From an uncultured Muribaculaceae bacterium (lineage in GTDB: Bacteria; Bacteroidota; Bacteroidia; Bacteroidales; Muribaculaceae): a stretch of DNA of 64,000 nucleotides. The notes below the pieces were generated by a model. That model searched no databases. It was given only the letters and a program-made list of their open reading frames with translations, and was not told where the DNA came from. The position numbers were made by a program, and so were the translations under genes. Positions 33,962-42,842 of the stretch are shown piece after piece (the first letter of the stretch is position 1; every line of letters starts with the position of its first letter). The stretch lies in assembly GCA_910587185.1 (NCBI GenBank), contig CAJULY010000008.1:1-64000 (forward strand), read 5' to 3'.

Positions 33962-33992
33962 CAAAATTACAATTAAATCATATTCAAACAAA
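33962..33992 (-). promoter_or_regulatory. promoter of the perR-like gene
   Basis: On the minus strand TTTG (33992-33989) and TAATTTTG (33969-33962) are 19 bp apart. The ATG at 33934 is 27 bp after the -7 box. Confidence 0.7.
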
Positions 33993-34082
33993 ACATTTAA
34001 CACATTTTAATTCGAGATTATCCCTTAAAGGAAGTTATTGGCAGAAAATGGAATAAAAGCAGAATAAAATGGTGAAATTTCG

Positions 34083-34090
34083 TATTTTTG
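34083..34090 (+). promoter_or_regulatory. -7-like box 5 bp before rseC start
   Basis: TATTTTTG matches TAnnTTTG and lies 5 bp before the ATG at 34096, so the transcript may be leaderless. I see no TTG at the expected -33, so this is less sure than the murI case. Confidence 0.4.
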
Positions 34091-34095
34091 CATCA

Positions 34096-34518
34096 ATGAA
34101 TGAATCTATATTGCATAAAGGTATAGTTGTGTCGGCTTCAAGTAAACAGCTGACTGTCGATGTGGTTTCCGACAATAATGATTGTCAGGGATGTGGCATC
34201 GCTCCGCTCTGCAATATAAAATCAGGCAACCGCCTGACGTTGCCACTCGGCAACGCGTCATCGACATTCCGCTCGGGACAGCGGGTCATCCTCAGGACTT
34301 CCGGGAAATCAGCCCTGAAATCCGCCACCGTTCTGTTCATATTGCCGACCATTCTCATCATTTCGACAACTGTCGCCATGTCGCTGGCCCGGGTTGCTGA
34401 AGAAACCGCCGCTATAACGGCGCTGGTTGTCGGCGCGATATATTTCACCTTGTTATATGTGATGAAAAAACTGACAGCCTCCGCCGTCAGATGGATTGTC
34501 GAACCGGCTGAAAAATAA
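34096..34518 (+). CDS. rseC: RseC/MucC-family redox regulator protein
   Basis: A 140-aa inner-membrane protein with the Cys cluster CQGCGIAPLCN (about 33-43) and two TM helices (VLFILPTILIISTTVAM and AITALVVGAIYFTLLYVM). RseC homologues are often encoded next to rnf operons and are thought to help reduce SoxR. It leads the rnf gene cluster, 7 bp ahead of rnfB. ATG at 34096 is chosen because an upstream ATG at 34069 would start before the -7 box. Confidence 0.85.
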   Translation: MNESILHKGIVVSASSKQLTVDVVSDNNDCQGCGIAPLCNIKSGNRLTLPLGNASSTFRSGQRVILRTSGKSALKSATVLFILPTILIISTTVAMSLARVAEETAAITALVVGAIYFTLLYVMKKLTASAVRWIVEPAEK

Positions 34519-34525
34519 TCGGACT

Positions 34526-35383
34526 ATGATACTTTACATCCAACAGATACTGTTTCCGGCAGTGGCTCTCGGAGTGATCGGAGCCATCGCCGCCGCGCTG
34601 CTCTGCATCGTTGTCAGACGGTTTGCGGTCAAAGAGGATGAACGCGTTGAGCAAGTCGAGGCATTGCTTCCGGGAGCCAACTGCGGCGCCTGCGGATTTC
34701 TCGGATGTCATGATTTCGCACTGCAGTGCGTGCGCCTGGGAGGGCCTGAAGGAATTTCCTGTCCCGGCGCCGGACCCGACGGGATGGCGGCCATAGCCGC
34801 GCTTTTCGGCATGACGGGAGGAACTGCTTCGAAAAACGTCGCAGTCCTCAGATGCAACGGGACCTGCGCATCGCGTCATCCCCTCTCCATTTATTCCGGA
34901 CCGCAGGGATGTAACATGGAAAGCATGATTGTATCAGGCCCGCTGACATGTGCCTTCGGATGCATTCAGTGTGGCGACTGCGTGAAAGCATGCCCTTTTG
35001 AGGCTATGAAAATGGATCCGGTCACCAATTTGCCGGAGATAGACGAAAACAAATGTACCGGCTGCGGAATCTGCGCCGGTACATGTCCGCGGAATCTTCT
35101 GACTATACAGCCGTCCGGCCCGAAAGGTCGCAGGGTCTGGGTGGCCTGTTCCAACCGTCACCGCGGGACGATTGCACGAAAAGAATGCGACTCAGCATGC
35201 ATAGGGTGTGGAAAATGCGAGCGTGTCTGTCCTTTCGGGGCGGTCAGCATAACCGACAATGTCGCAACTATAGATCCGGCCCTCTGCCGTCTCTGCCGAA
35301 AATGCGTGGCCGTCTGCCCGACCGGGGCTATCCATACCGCAAATTTTCCATCTGCACAAACCATTAAACCGGAAGCATCATGA
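34526..35383 (+). CDS. rnfB: Rnf complex subunit B (ferredoxin subunit)
   Basis: A 285-aa RnfB. One N-terminal TM helix is followed by the four-Cys cluster motif NCGACGFLGCHDFALQC and then ferredoxin-type clusters: CIQCGDCVKACPF, CTGCGICAGTCPRN, CIGCGKCERVCPF and CRLCRKCVAVCPT. This larger number of Fe-S motifs is common in Bacteroidota. Rnf couples ferredoxin oxidation to NAD+ reduction with Na+ or H+ pumping. ATG at 34526 chosen; an in-frame TTG 30 bp upstream overlaps rseC. Confidence 0.95.
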   Translation: MILYIQQILFPAVALGVIGAIAAALLCIVVRRFAVKEDERVEQVEALLPGANCGACGFLGCHDFALQCVRLGGPEGISCPGAGPDGMAAIAALFGMTGGTASKNVAVLRCNGTCASRHPLSIYSGPQGCNMESMIVSGPLTCAFGCIQCGDCVKACPFEAMKMDPVTNLPEIDENKCTGCGICAGTCPRNLLTIQPSGPKGRRVWVACSNRHRGTIARKECDSACIGCGKCERVCPFGAVSITDNVATIDPALCRLCRKCVAVCPTGAIHTANFPSAQTIKPEAS

Positions 35384-36726
35384 AACTGCTGACTTTTCAT
35401 CCGGGCGGCATACGGTTACCGGAATCAAAACTCTCGGCACGATCACCCATCATCTATCTGGAGTTGCCGGAAAAGGTAACCATCACACATTCCCAGCATA
35501 AAGGCGCGCCGGCAAAAGCTGTTGTCAAGCCGGGCGATGAAGTGAAGCGTTTTCAGCTCATTGCCGAGGCAAGCACCCGCTTCTCCGCCAATATCCACAC
35601 ACCCATCTCGGGGATAGTCAAAAGCGTCGGGAAAACAAGAGGAGCTTTCGGTTACGATGTCGAGACAATAACTATCGAAGCATCTGAAGAACAACATCGC
35701 CGCGACTTGGAGGCGTCGCCGCGCCGCATACGCGATGACGCAGCGATCGCCGCGCTTACGCCCGCACAGATTTGCGGAATAGCCCGCGAAAACGGCCTCG
35801 TCGGCATGGGCGGAGCGACATTCCCTACCGACATAAAGCTTGACATCCCCGCCGACAAGAAGGTTGACGTGCTGATTGTCAACGGCGCCGAATGCGAGCC
35901 TTATCTCACCTCCGACCACGCTCTGATGCTTGCAGAACCCGAAGCGATTCTTAACGGAGTGGAACTCGCCCGGAGAGCCTGCGGGGCAAAACGCGCCATA
36001 ATAGGAATCGAAGCAAACAAAAAAGACGCGATAGAAAAGTTGGAGAAACGCATTTCGCCTGGCAGCCCGGTGGAAATCCTCACCTTGCACGAACGGTATC
36101 CCCAAGGCGGTGAAAAGCAGCTGATCAATGCCCTGACCGGCCGCCATGTCCGTTCCGGAGCACTCCCGGTCGATGCGGGCGCGGTGGTCATGAACGTAGC
36201 GACGGCCCATGCGTTATGGCGCGCGGCAGCTTTCGCCGAACCGCTCGTCGCACGTATCGTGACAGTCACAGGGCCGTCAGTAAAAACTCCCGCGAACTAT
36301 CACGCATGCATAGGCTACGACATTGCTTCGTTGCTTGATAAAAGCGGGGCCGAAATCGAGCAGGGAGCAAAACTTATTCTCGGAGGTCCGATGATGGGAA
36401 GAGCCGTAATAGGCGCAGATATTCCAGTCGAAAAAGGCACCTCCGGCATTCTTCTCCTTCCTCCGGAGCAAGCAGCGCGGAGAACTCCTGACCCTTGCGT
36501 GCGATGCGCCAGATGCGTTGAAGTATGTCCGATGGGGCTCGAGCCCTATCTTCTTGCCACACTTTCAAGATTCGGCAAGGCGGAAGAAGCTGAGCACCAG
36601 TCGATGAACGACTGCATCGAATGCGGATGCTGCAGCTATATCTGCCCTTCCGCCCGGCCCATCCTCGATTTTATACGTGTCGGAAAAAATATGCGGCGAA
36701 AGAGCCGAAACAAATCCAAACAATAA
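35380..36726 (+). CDS. rnfC: Rnf complex subunit C (NADH-binding)
   Basis: A 448-aa RnfC. It starts FHPGGIRLPESKLS, carries a Gly-rich NADH/FMN-type segment (GLVGMGGATFPTDIKL, about 145-160) and has two 4Fe-4S motifs near the C-terminus (CVRCARCVEVCPMGLEPYL and CIECGCCSYICPSARPI). Start overlaps the rnfB stop by 4 bp (ATGA). Confidence 0.96.
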   Translation: MKLLTFHPGGIRLPESKLSARSPIIYLELPEKVTITHSQHKGAPAKAVVKPGDEVKRFQLIAEASTRFSANIHTPISGIVKSVGKTRGAFGYDVETITIEASEEQHRRDLEASPRRIRDDAAIAALTPAQICGIARENGLVGMGGATFPTDIKLDIPADKKVDVLIVNGAECEPYLTSDHALMLAEPEAILNGVELARRACGAKRAIIGIEANKKDAIEKLEKRISPGSPVEILTLHERYPQGGEKQLINALTGRHVRSGALPVDAGAVVMNVATAHALWRAAAFAEPLVARIVTVTGPSVKTPANYHACIGYDIASLLDKSGAEIEQGAKLILGGPMMGRAVIGADIPVEKGTSGILLLPPEQAARRTPDPCVRCARCVEVCPMGLEPYLLATLSRFGKAEEAEHQSMNDCIECGCCSYICPSARPILDFIRVGKNMRRKSRNKSKQ

Positions 36727-36740
36727 ACACAGACTACGAT

Positions 36741-37685
36741 ATGAGCGAATTATTAGTAGTTACAGGATCTCCCCATATCCACACCCGCGACACCACGGAG
36801 CGCGCCTTCTGGCGCGTGACGGCTGCACTGCTGCCTGCATTCGCCTGTGCTCTCTATGCATTCGGAATAGGGGCGCTGATAGTGACAGCGCTTGCCGCCA
36901 CGGGATGCGTGGTTACGGAATTTATCATCGCGCGCTATCTTATGGGGCGTCAGGCGCCGTTCGTCTCTATGTCGGCACTGCTGACCGGCATCCTCCTCGC
37001 ATTCAATCTGCCTTCCAATCTTCCGGCATGGATAGTCCTCATAGGATCGGCAGTGGCTATCGGCATAGGTAAAATGGCATTCGGAGGCCTCGGATGCAAT
37101 ATATTCAACCCTGCGCTTGTGGGACGCGTGTTTCTCCTGCTGTCCTTTCCGCAACAGATGACATCGTGGCCCCTGCCGATCGTCAACCGGGTCAGATATG
37201 CCGACGCCGTTACAGGCGCGACATCTCTCTCAGAGACCGGAGAAGGAGCTTCACGCGCCATGGACTGGGCCGGTGAACTTATGGGCGCCACAGGAGGTTC
37301 CATAGGCGAAATCAGCGCCATAGCCCTGATAATAGGGGGCATCTATCTGATCCTCTCCAAGACGATCACGTGGCATATCCCCGTCTCAATTCTCGCTGCG
37401 GTAGCCGTCATGTCGCTCTGCATAGGATCAAACCCGGCTGTCGAGATTCTTGAGGGAGGTCTGCTGCTTGGCGCGATATTCATGGCTACCGACTACGTCA
37501 CATCGCCGATGAGCCACAAAGGAATGATTTTCTACGGCATTATGATCGGAGCGATAACTGTCATCATTCGCCACTGGGGTGCATATCCTGAAGGCGTTTC
37601 ATTCGCCATACTTCTCATGAACGGCGCCACTCCCCTCATAAACAGATATATGAAACCTAAAAAGACAGGAGAACGCCGGCCATGA
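36741..37685 (+). CDS. rnfD: Rnf complex subunit D
   Basis: A 314-aa integral membrane subunit with about 8-9 TM helices. The covalent FMN site is seen as VTGATSLSETG (Thr in SGAT-type motif). The start is ATG at 36741, 15 bp after the rnfC stop; the end overlaps rnfG by 4 bp. Confidence 0.95.
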   Translation: MSELLVVTGSPHIHTRDTTERAFWRVTAALLPAFACALYAFGIGALIVTALAATGCVVTEFIIARYLMGRQAPFVSMSALLTGILLAFNLPSNLPAWIVLIGSAVAIGIGKMAFGGLGCNIFNPALVGRVFLLLSFPQQMTSWPLPIVNRVRYADAVTGATSLSETGEGASRAMDWAGELMGATGGSIGEISAIALIIGGIYLILSKTITWHIPVSILAAVAVMSLCIGSNPAVEILEGGLLLGAIFMATDYVTSPMSHKGMIFYGIMIGAITVIIRHWGAYPEGVSFAILLMNGATPLINRYMKPKKTGERRP

Positions 37686-38296
37686 CAAAAGATAGGAAAT
37701 CCTCATCCATGACAAGAATGATGACTGTCCTGACAGTCGTCTGCTTTCTGAGCGGCATCATTCTCGCGGCTTTCCATTCGCTGACAGCCAAACCTATAGC
37801 TGACGCCATGCAACGGGCCAGAGTCGATGCGATAACAATGATTCTGCCCGAATTCAACAATAATCCTCTCGAACAGCAGAAGGAAATTTCATTGCCGGGC
37901 CAATCTCGCCCCTTCAATGTATATCCGGCCTACGAAAACGGCAGATTTACGGGAGCGGCGGTGGAAAGTTACAGTATGGACGGCTTTTCCGGAGAGATTA
38001 CCGTGATCTACGGATTTGATGCCGATGGAAATGTCAGCGGATATCATGTTATGTCACACGCCGAGACTCCCGGTCTTGGGGCGAAAATGGAAGAATGGTT
38101 CCGGATGGACGAAGGCCACAGATCAGTCATTGGACTTAACCCTTCCACGTCAGATATGACTGTAAGCAAAGACGGAGGCGACATCGACGGCATCACTGCG
38201 GCTACCATATCCTCCCGGGCATTTTTAAAGGCCCTATCGACAGCCTTCGAAGCTTTCGAATTATACAGAAAACAAGAAAATATCCAAGGACAATGA
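37682..38296 (+). CDS. rnfG: Rnf complex subunit G
   Basis: A 204-aa single-TM periplasmic subunit with covalently bound FMN. TM near 13-32; the FMN-threonine motif is DIDGITAATISSRAFLKAL, a variant of the usual SGATxTS. Overlaps both neighbours by 4 bp. Confidence 0.94.
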   Translation: MTKDRKSSSMTRMMTVLTVVCFLSGIILAAFHSLTAKPIADAMQRARVDAITMILPEFNNNPLEQQKEISLPGQSRPFNVYPAYENGRFTGAAVESYSMDGFSGEITVIYGFDADGNVSGYHVMSHAETPGLGAKMEEWFRMDEGHRSVIGLNPSTSDMTVSKDGGDIDGITAATISSRAFLKALSTAFEAFELYRKQENIQGQ

Positions 38297-38877
38297 AATT
38301 TCTCGATATAATCTACAACGGTCTGGTCCGGGAAAATCCGACATTCGTCCTGATGCTCGGAATGTGTCCGACCCTCGGGACCACAGGCAGCGCAATGACA
38401 GGAATGTCAATGGGGCTCACGACTATGGGTGTGCTTATTTGCAGCAACATGTCGGTGTCGGCCATCAAGTCCGTCGTTCCGGCTGCCGTGAGAATTCCGG
38501 TCTATATAGTGCTGATCGCTACTTTTGTCAGCGTTCTCCAGATGCTCCTGGCGGCTTATCTCCCTTCCCTGAACGCCACGCTGGGCATATTCATTCCACT
38601 TATTGTGGTGAACTGTATCCTGCTGGGACGCGCCGAAGCTTTTGCATCGCGTCACGGCATTATCGATTCCGCCGCCGACGGGATAGGCATAGGTCTCGGC
38701 TTTACCGTGGCATTGACGCTGATAGGCTCTGTCCGCGAACTTCTCGGTACAGGGCGCCTGTTCGGAGCCGAAATATATCCTGAGAGCTACGGATCGCTAC
38801 TTTTCATCCTCGCACCGGGAGCATTCATTGTTCTCGGACTGCTTATGGCTCTCTTCAACCGATTCAAGAACCGTTAA
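38293..38877 (+). CDS. rnfE: Rnf complex subunit E
   Basis: A 194-aa membrane subunit of the NqrD/RnfE family with about six TM helices, GMCPTLGTTGSAMTGMSMG near the start and IIDSAADGIGIGLGFTVAL. It overlaps rnfG by 4 bp and precedes rnfA by 12 bp. Confidence 0.95.
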   Translation: MKFLDIIYNGLVRENPTFVLMLGMCPTLGTTGSAMTGMSMGLTTMGVLICSNMSVSAIKSVVPAAVRIPVYIVLIATFVSVLQMLLAAYLPSLNATLGIFIPLIVVNCILLGRAEAFASRHGIIDSAADGIGIGLGFTVALTLIGSVRELLGTGRLFGAEIYPESYGSLLFILAPGAFIVLGLLMALFNRFKNR

Positions 38878-38889
38878 CGTCAATGACCG

Positions 38890-39468
38890 ATGCTTCAATA
38901 CCTGTCGATAATAATCACGGCGATCTTCGTCAATAACATTGTTTTCTCCCAGTTTCTCGGAATCTGTCCGTTTCTGGGCGTCTCCAAGAAAATTTCTTCA
39001 GCTTCGGGGATGGGTGCGGCAGTGGCGTTCGTCATGGTCATAGCCACGCTTGTCACCTGGCTTCTGCAGCGATATCTGCTTATCCCCTTCGACATGGTCT
39101 ATCTTCAGACCATAGTCTTCATTCTGGTCATAGCGGCTCTCGTGCAGGTCCTCGAGATTGTAATGAAAAAGGTTGCGCCCGCTCTCTATCAGGCTTTGGG
39201 TGTTTTTCTGCCCCTTATCACCACCAACTGCGCGGTTCTCGGAGTGGCGATCATGGCCACACAGAAAGATTTCAGTCTGGCTATGTCACTTGTATATGCC
39301 GCCGCCACAGCGGCCGGATTCGCGCTCGCTCTCGTTCTCTTTGCCGGCATTCGCGAACAGCTCGAGCTGACCGACGTTCCAAAACCGATGCAAGGAGCTC
39401 CGGTGGCATTGATATGCGCGGGACTCCTTGCAATGGCATTTATGGGATTCTCAGGAATTAGCTTCTGA
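38890..39468 (+). CDS. rnfA: Rnf complex subunit A
   Basis: A 192-aa NqrE/RnfA membrane subunit, homologous to RnfE and paired with it around a membrane iron centre. About six TM helices; contains FSQFLGICPFLGVSKK and LGVFLPLITTNCAVLGVAI (conserved Cys in TNCAVLG). Last gene of the rnfBCDGEA operon. Confidence 0.96.
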   Translation: MLQYLSIIITAIFVNNIVFSQFLGICPFLGVSKKISSASGMGAAVAFVMVIATLVTWLLQRYLLIPFDMVYLQTIVFILVIAALVQVLEIVMKKVAPALYQALGVFLPLITTNCAVLGVAIMATQKDFSLAMSLVYAAATAAGFALALVLFAGIREQLELTDVPKPMQGAPVALICAGLLAMAFMGFSGISF

Positions 39469-39497
39469 GGAACATACCTTTAGAGTATATAAGTTTT

Positions 39498-41129
39498 TTA
39501 TTCCATGAACATCTTGACCCGGTTCCACCGGCCGTCAAGAGCGTCAGGCACACAATCTTTTTCCTCAGGCTGTTTCATATCGGCAAACTGGCTCTGGCTC
39601 CAGATGAACGGAAGCTGATTGACATGGGCCGTTCCGAATTTCATCCAGAACGAAGTCTTCTTTCCGTCGATCGACGGCTTACGGCTCAGATTGTCAAGTG
39701 TCTCCCTGATCAGCTCGCGCGAGAATGCCTTGGCATCAACCGACCCGTCGGGACGCACGCGCGGCATCTCCGTGGTTCCGTAACCCAGATCCCAGCGGCC
39801 ATAGACCGAAAGCGGTTCCCGATCCTCGGTGTAAGTGATCAGATTCTTGGCAGACTCTATGTCAGTGACAGTGTCGATACGTGACCAGAGCTGATTTCGC
39901 CTCATCGGTCGTAGATTCATACTCTCCAGCTCATAGCCAACCCACCACGATACAGGCTGGTTTACTCCGAAAATATGGCTCGGGGTAATCAGGTGATGGT
40001 CATAATCCAAATGATTGGGAACGTATCCCGTGGAATCCGTCATCTTGACCTCCTTACCGTCACACTGGAAAAGGACGAAACGGTTGTAACTCATATCAAG
40101 CAGCCCGATCTCGCCGGTATTGGCATCGATTATATGGTAGCCGTTAAGATATGTGCCGGTATTGTCCAGCTTGCAGTATTCGTAAAATTCAGGGATGGTG
40201 CGTGCGAACTGTTCAGCAGCCGCCGAACGGTAGGTCAGCCAGACTCCGACTATTTTTGTCTTGTCATAGAGATCGACATGGGTCGTTTCATTGAATCCTA
40301 TCCCGTTTCCGTTGAAACCGAAATCCGTATTTGATCCGAACTGGCCCGGACAGTTGGCGTTCTGCGTCACAAAATCCTCACCTATGCAATATGTGACCGC
40401 GCATGACTGAGCCCAGAAGCAGCACCACGAGTTATGAGTCCAGAACACATTGCCGTCAGGCATCATCTTCGTGAACGACGTACAATGGTCAGGACGGTCC
40501 TTCGAACTGCTCTTATGCGCGGTGCCGTAGCCCATCACGAGGCCCAGTTTGTCGCCCAGACAATCAAAGAGGTCATATTGCGAGTTGATGAAGACAACGT
40601 CGAGAAATGTCAGTGGGGTTTCGTCATATCCCAGGGTGCTCTGCTCCGCCGACATCGAAGCAAGCGAGAGATCGGAGAAATCCACGTTTTTGCGAGGATC
40701 GGCACCCACGGCCCCTTCATATATTCCGAGCTGACGGAACATCAGACGGATTATCTTCTGTACCTTCTCGTCATCCTTGCGTTGCATCGCCCAGTCATAG
40801 AGGTAATTGTAGTTCTCTACGACTACCTGGGCCGAAACCGTGAGGTAGTCAGGTTTCACCTCGATTGACAACGCGTTCTGCGGGGTTGCGCCTATCAGGA
40901 AGTTACGCCATGAGTTGTTTCTTGTGGCGAGAATAGTTTCGCCTGTCTGGACCTTTCCCTGCACATATCCTGCGTTGTATTCATTCTGATAGATGCTTAC
41001 ATCGGGATTCTGGGCATAGATGGCATAATTCCAGTTGTTGTCCACACACTGCGCGAATCCGCATGTATATTCGTCGAGCACAAACTGGGTTGCCTCCGTA
41101 TTTTTGAATTCAGGTTTATATGTAGCCAT
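39498..41129 (-). CDS. phospholipase-B-like Ntn-hydrolase, copy 1
   Basis: A 543-aa protein that I match to the phospholipase B-like family (PF04916; eukaryotic PLBD1/PLBD2). Matching landmarks: AGYVQGKVQTGETILA, then RLMFRQLGIYEG, the nucleophile region DHCTSFTKMMPDGNVFWTHN (Cys216, His232; 16 residues apart, 17 in PLBD2), NTGTYLNGYHIIDANTG, GSVDAKAF and PFIWSQSQF. In the family a self-cleavage exposes the Cys as N-terminal nucleophile. No signal peptide is seen, unlike lysosomal homologues, so it is probably cytoplasmic. It ends a four-gene operon with a close paralogue, an MFS transporter and a porin. Substrate unknown (amide or ester). Confidence 0.85.
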   Translation of the reverse strand: MATYKPEFKNTEATQFVLDEYTCGFAQCVDNNWNYAIYAQNPDVSIYQNEYNAGYVQGKVQTGETILATRNNSWRNFLIGATPQNALSIEVKPDYLTVSAQVVVENYNYLYDWAMQRKDDEKVQKIIRLMFRQLGIYEGAVGADPRKNVDFSDLSLASMSAEQSTLGYDETPLTFLDVVFINSQYDLFDCLGDKLGLVMGYGTAHKSSSKDRPDHCTSFTKMMPDGNVFWTHNSWCCFWAQSCAVTYCIGEDFVTQNANCPGQFGSNTDFGFNGNGIGFNETTHVDLYDKTKIVGVWLTYRSAAAEQFARTIPEFYEYCKLDNTGTYLNGYHIIDANTGEIGLLDMSYNRFVLFQCDGKEVKMTDSTGYVPNHLDYDHHLITPSHIFGVNQPVSWWVGYELESMNLRPMRRNQLWSRIDTVTDIESAKNLITYTEDREPLSVYGRWDLGYGTTEMPRVRPDGSVDAKAFSRELIRETLDNLSRKPSIDGKKTSFWMKFGTAHVNQLPFIWSQSQFADMKQPEEKDCVPDALDGRWNRVKMFME

Positions 41130-41149
41130 AATTAATCTGTTTTAGCAAG

Positions 41150-42802
41150 TTATTCCATAAACATTTTCACTTTGTTCCAGGCTCCGTCAATGGCGTCGGG
41201 GATACAGTCCTCCTCTTCAGGCAACTTGAATTTGGCCCAGCGGCTTTCGCTCCAGATAAAAGGCGATCCGTCGATATAAGGACTGCCGTATTTCATCCAG
41301 AATGAAGTTTTTTCTCCGTTGATCGAAGGCTTCATGCTCAGACCGGCCAGAACCGCCTTGATCTCTTCGGTTCCGAAGACCTTGGCGTCGATCGATCCGT
41401 GAGGCTGGTAACGAAGGAATTCCGACGTACCCATGTTCTTGTCCCAGCGGCCTGCGATAGAAATCGGTTCCAGGCTTTCATTATATGTGATCAAAGCCTT
41501 TGCGCTTTCAATGTCATGGACATTCGGGATATTGCGCCAAAGCTGATAGCGGCGTTTGGGCGCGCCGTCAATGGTCTGAAGTTCACGCCAGATACGTTTG
41601 TAGCTCGGGATATTGCAGCCCAAAACGTGGTCTTCAGTGACCATATGGTGGTCCCAGTCGAGGAAACATGGTTCATATCCGGTGGAATCGCTAACTGTCA
41701 GTTTCTGTCCGTCGCTCTTGAACAGGGCGAAACGCGAATAGCTCATGTCTATCATTCCGAATTCACCCTTATACGCATCCACGAGCATATAGGCATTCAG
41801 GTATGTGCCGGTATTGTCGATTTTGCAATACTCATAGAACTCGTCAATGGACTTTGCGAAATGCTCGGCTGCTGCGGCACGCCAGGTAAGCCATATTCCG
41901 AGAGTCTTTGATTCGTTGTAGAAATAAGTCTCTGTCGTCTCGTTGAAACCGATTCCGTGACCGTTGAAACCGAAATCCGTATTAGACCCGAACTGACCGG
42001 GACAGAACGTGTTCTGTGTGAGAAAATCGGAGCCTATGACATAAGTGATTGCACATGACTGGGCGAAGAGGCAACACCAGCTTGTATGGGCCCAGTAGAT
42101 CTCACCGTTGTCCATTTTCTTGACAAATCCTGAACAACGGCCCGGTTTGAGCCGGTCCTTGGGGCCGTTGAGCTTGTCAAGTTTCTTGGCCTCGTCATCT
42201 TTCTCAACCTGATTGAACGCGACTCCAATCTCTTTTGCGGCCGCATCCCACAGGTCCATCTGTCCGTTAATGAAATAGATGTCGATGAATGTCAGCGGTT
42301 CGTCGCCGGAATGCATTTTGGAGTCCTCGGGGTCCATGTTCTCGAGTTTAAGATTCTCGAAAGTGACGTTTTGCAGTGGCTCTTTGTCGGCGGCGCCATG
42401 ATAGATGCCGAGCATTCTGAACATCAGACGGATGATGTTGCGAGTCTTTTCGTCGTGCTGATTCTTTTCAGCCCACTCCGTCAGATACCGGTAATTGTCG
42501 TTCAAAGTCTTTACGGCTGCTTCCACGGCTCCCTCGGGAGGCGTGACTGAATCGGCGCCGGGGCCTTCGTCAATGACATACCAGCGCCAGGTGTTGTTAC
42601 GTGTCGCCTTTATCACATGGTTTGTCTGGACTTTTCCCTGCACGTATCCGGCATTGTATTCATTCTGATAGATGCTCACCGATGGATCCTGGGCATAGAC
42701 CGCATAGTTCCAGTTGTTGTCGATACACTGCGCGAATCCCCGGGTATAATCATTCAGCACGAATTCCCTGGGTGCTGTATTTTTAAAATTCGGTTTATAC
42801 AT
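41150..42802 (-). CDS. phospholipase-B-like Ntn-hydrolase, copy 2
   Basis: A 550-aa paralogue of the downstream gene. The nucleophile region is RCSGFVKKMDNGEIYWAHTS with Cys223 and His239, again 16 residues apart. It shares YNAGYVQGKVQT, TGTYLNAYMLVDAYKGEFG, GSIDAKVFGTEE and SPFIWSESRW. A longer insertion (Lys/Asp-rich, about 199-222) before the Cys could be the cleavage loop. No signal peptide. Both copies keep the full set of landmarks, so both are probably active and may differ in substrate. Confidence 0.85.
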   Translation of the reverse strand: MYKPNFKNTAPREFVLNDYTRGFAQCIDNNWNYAVYAQDPSVSIYQNEYNAGYVQGKVQTNHVIKATRNNTWRWYVIDEGPGADSVTPPEGAVEAAVKTLNDNYRYLTEWAEKNQHDEKTRNIIRLMFRMLGIYHGAADKEPLQNVTFENLKLENMDPEDSKMHSGDEPLTFIDIYFINGQMDLWDAAAKEIGVAFNQVEKDDEAKKLDKLNGPKDRLKPGRCSGFVKKMDNGEIYWAHTSWCCLFAQSCAITYVIGSDFLTQNTFCPGQFGSNTDFGFNGHGIGFNETTETYFYNESKTLGIWLTWRAAAAEHFAKSIDEFYEYCKIDNTGTYLNAYMLVDAYKGEFGMIDMSYSRFALFKSDGQKLTVSDSTGYEPCFLDWDHHMVTEDHVLGCNIPSYKRIWRELQTIDGAPKRRYQLWRNIPNVHDIESAKALITYNESLEPISIAGRWDKNMGTSEFLRYQPHGSIDAKVFGTEEIKAVLAGLSMKPSINGEKTSFWMKYGSPYIDGSPFIWSESRWAKFKLPEEEDCIPDAIDGAWNKVKMFME

Positions 42803-42842
42803 AATTATTTAGAGTTAATGAAATTGTGTTTCTATGATAGTC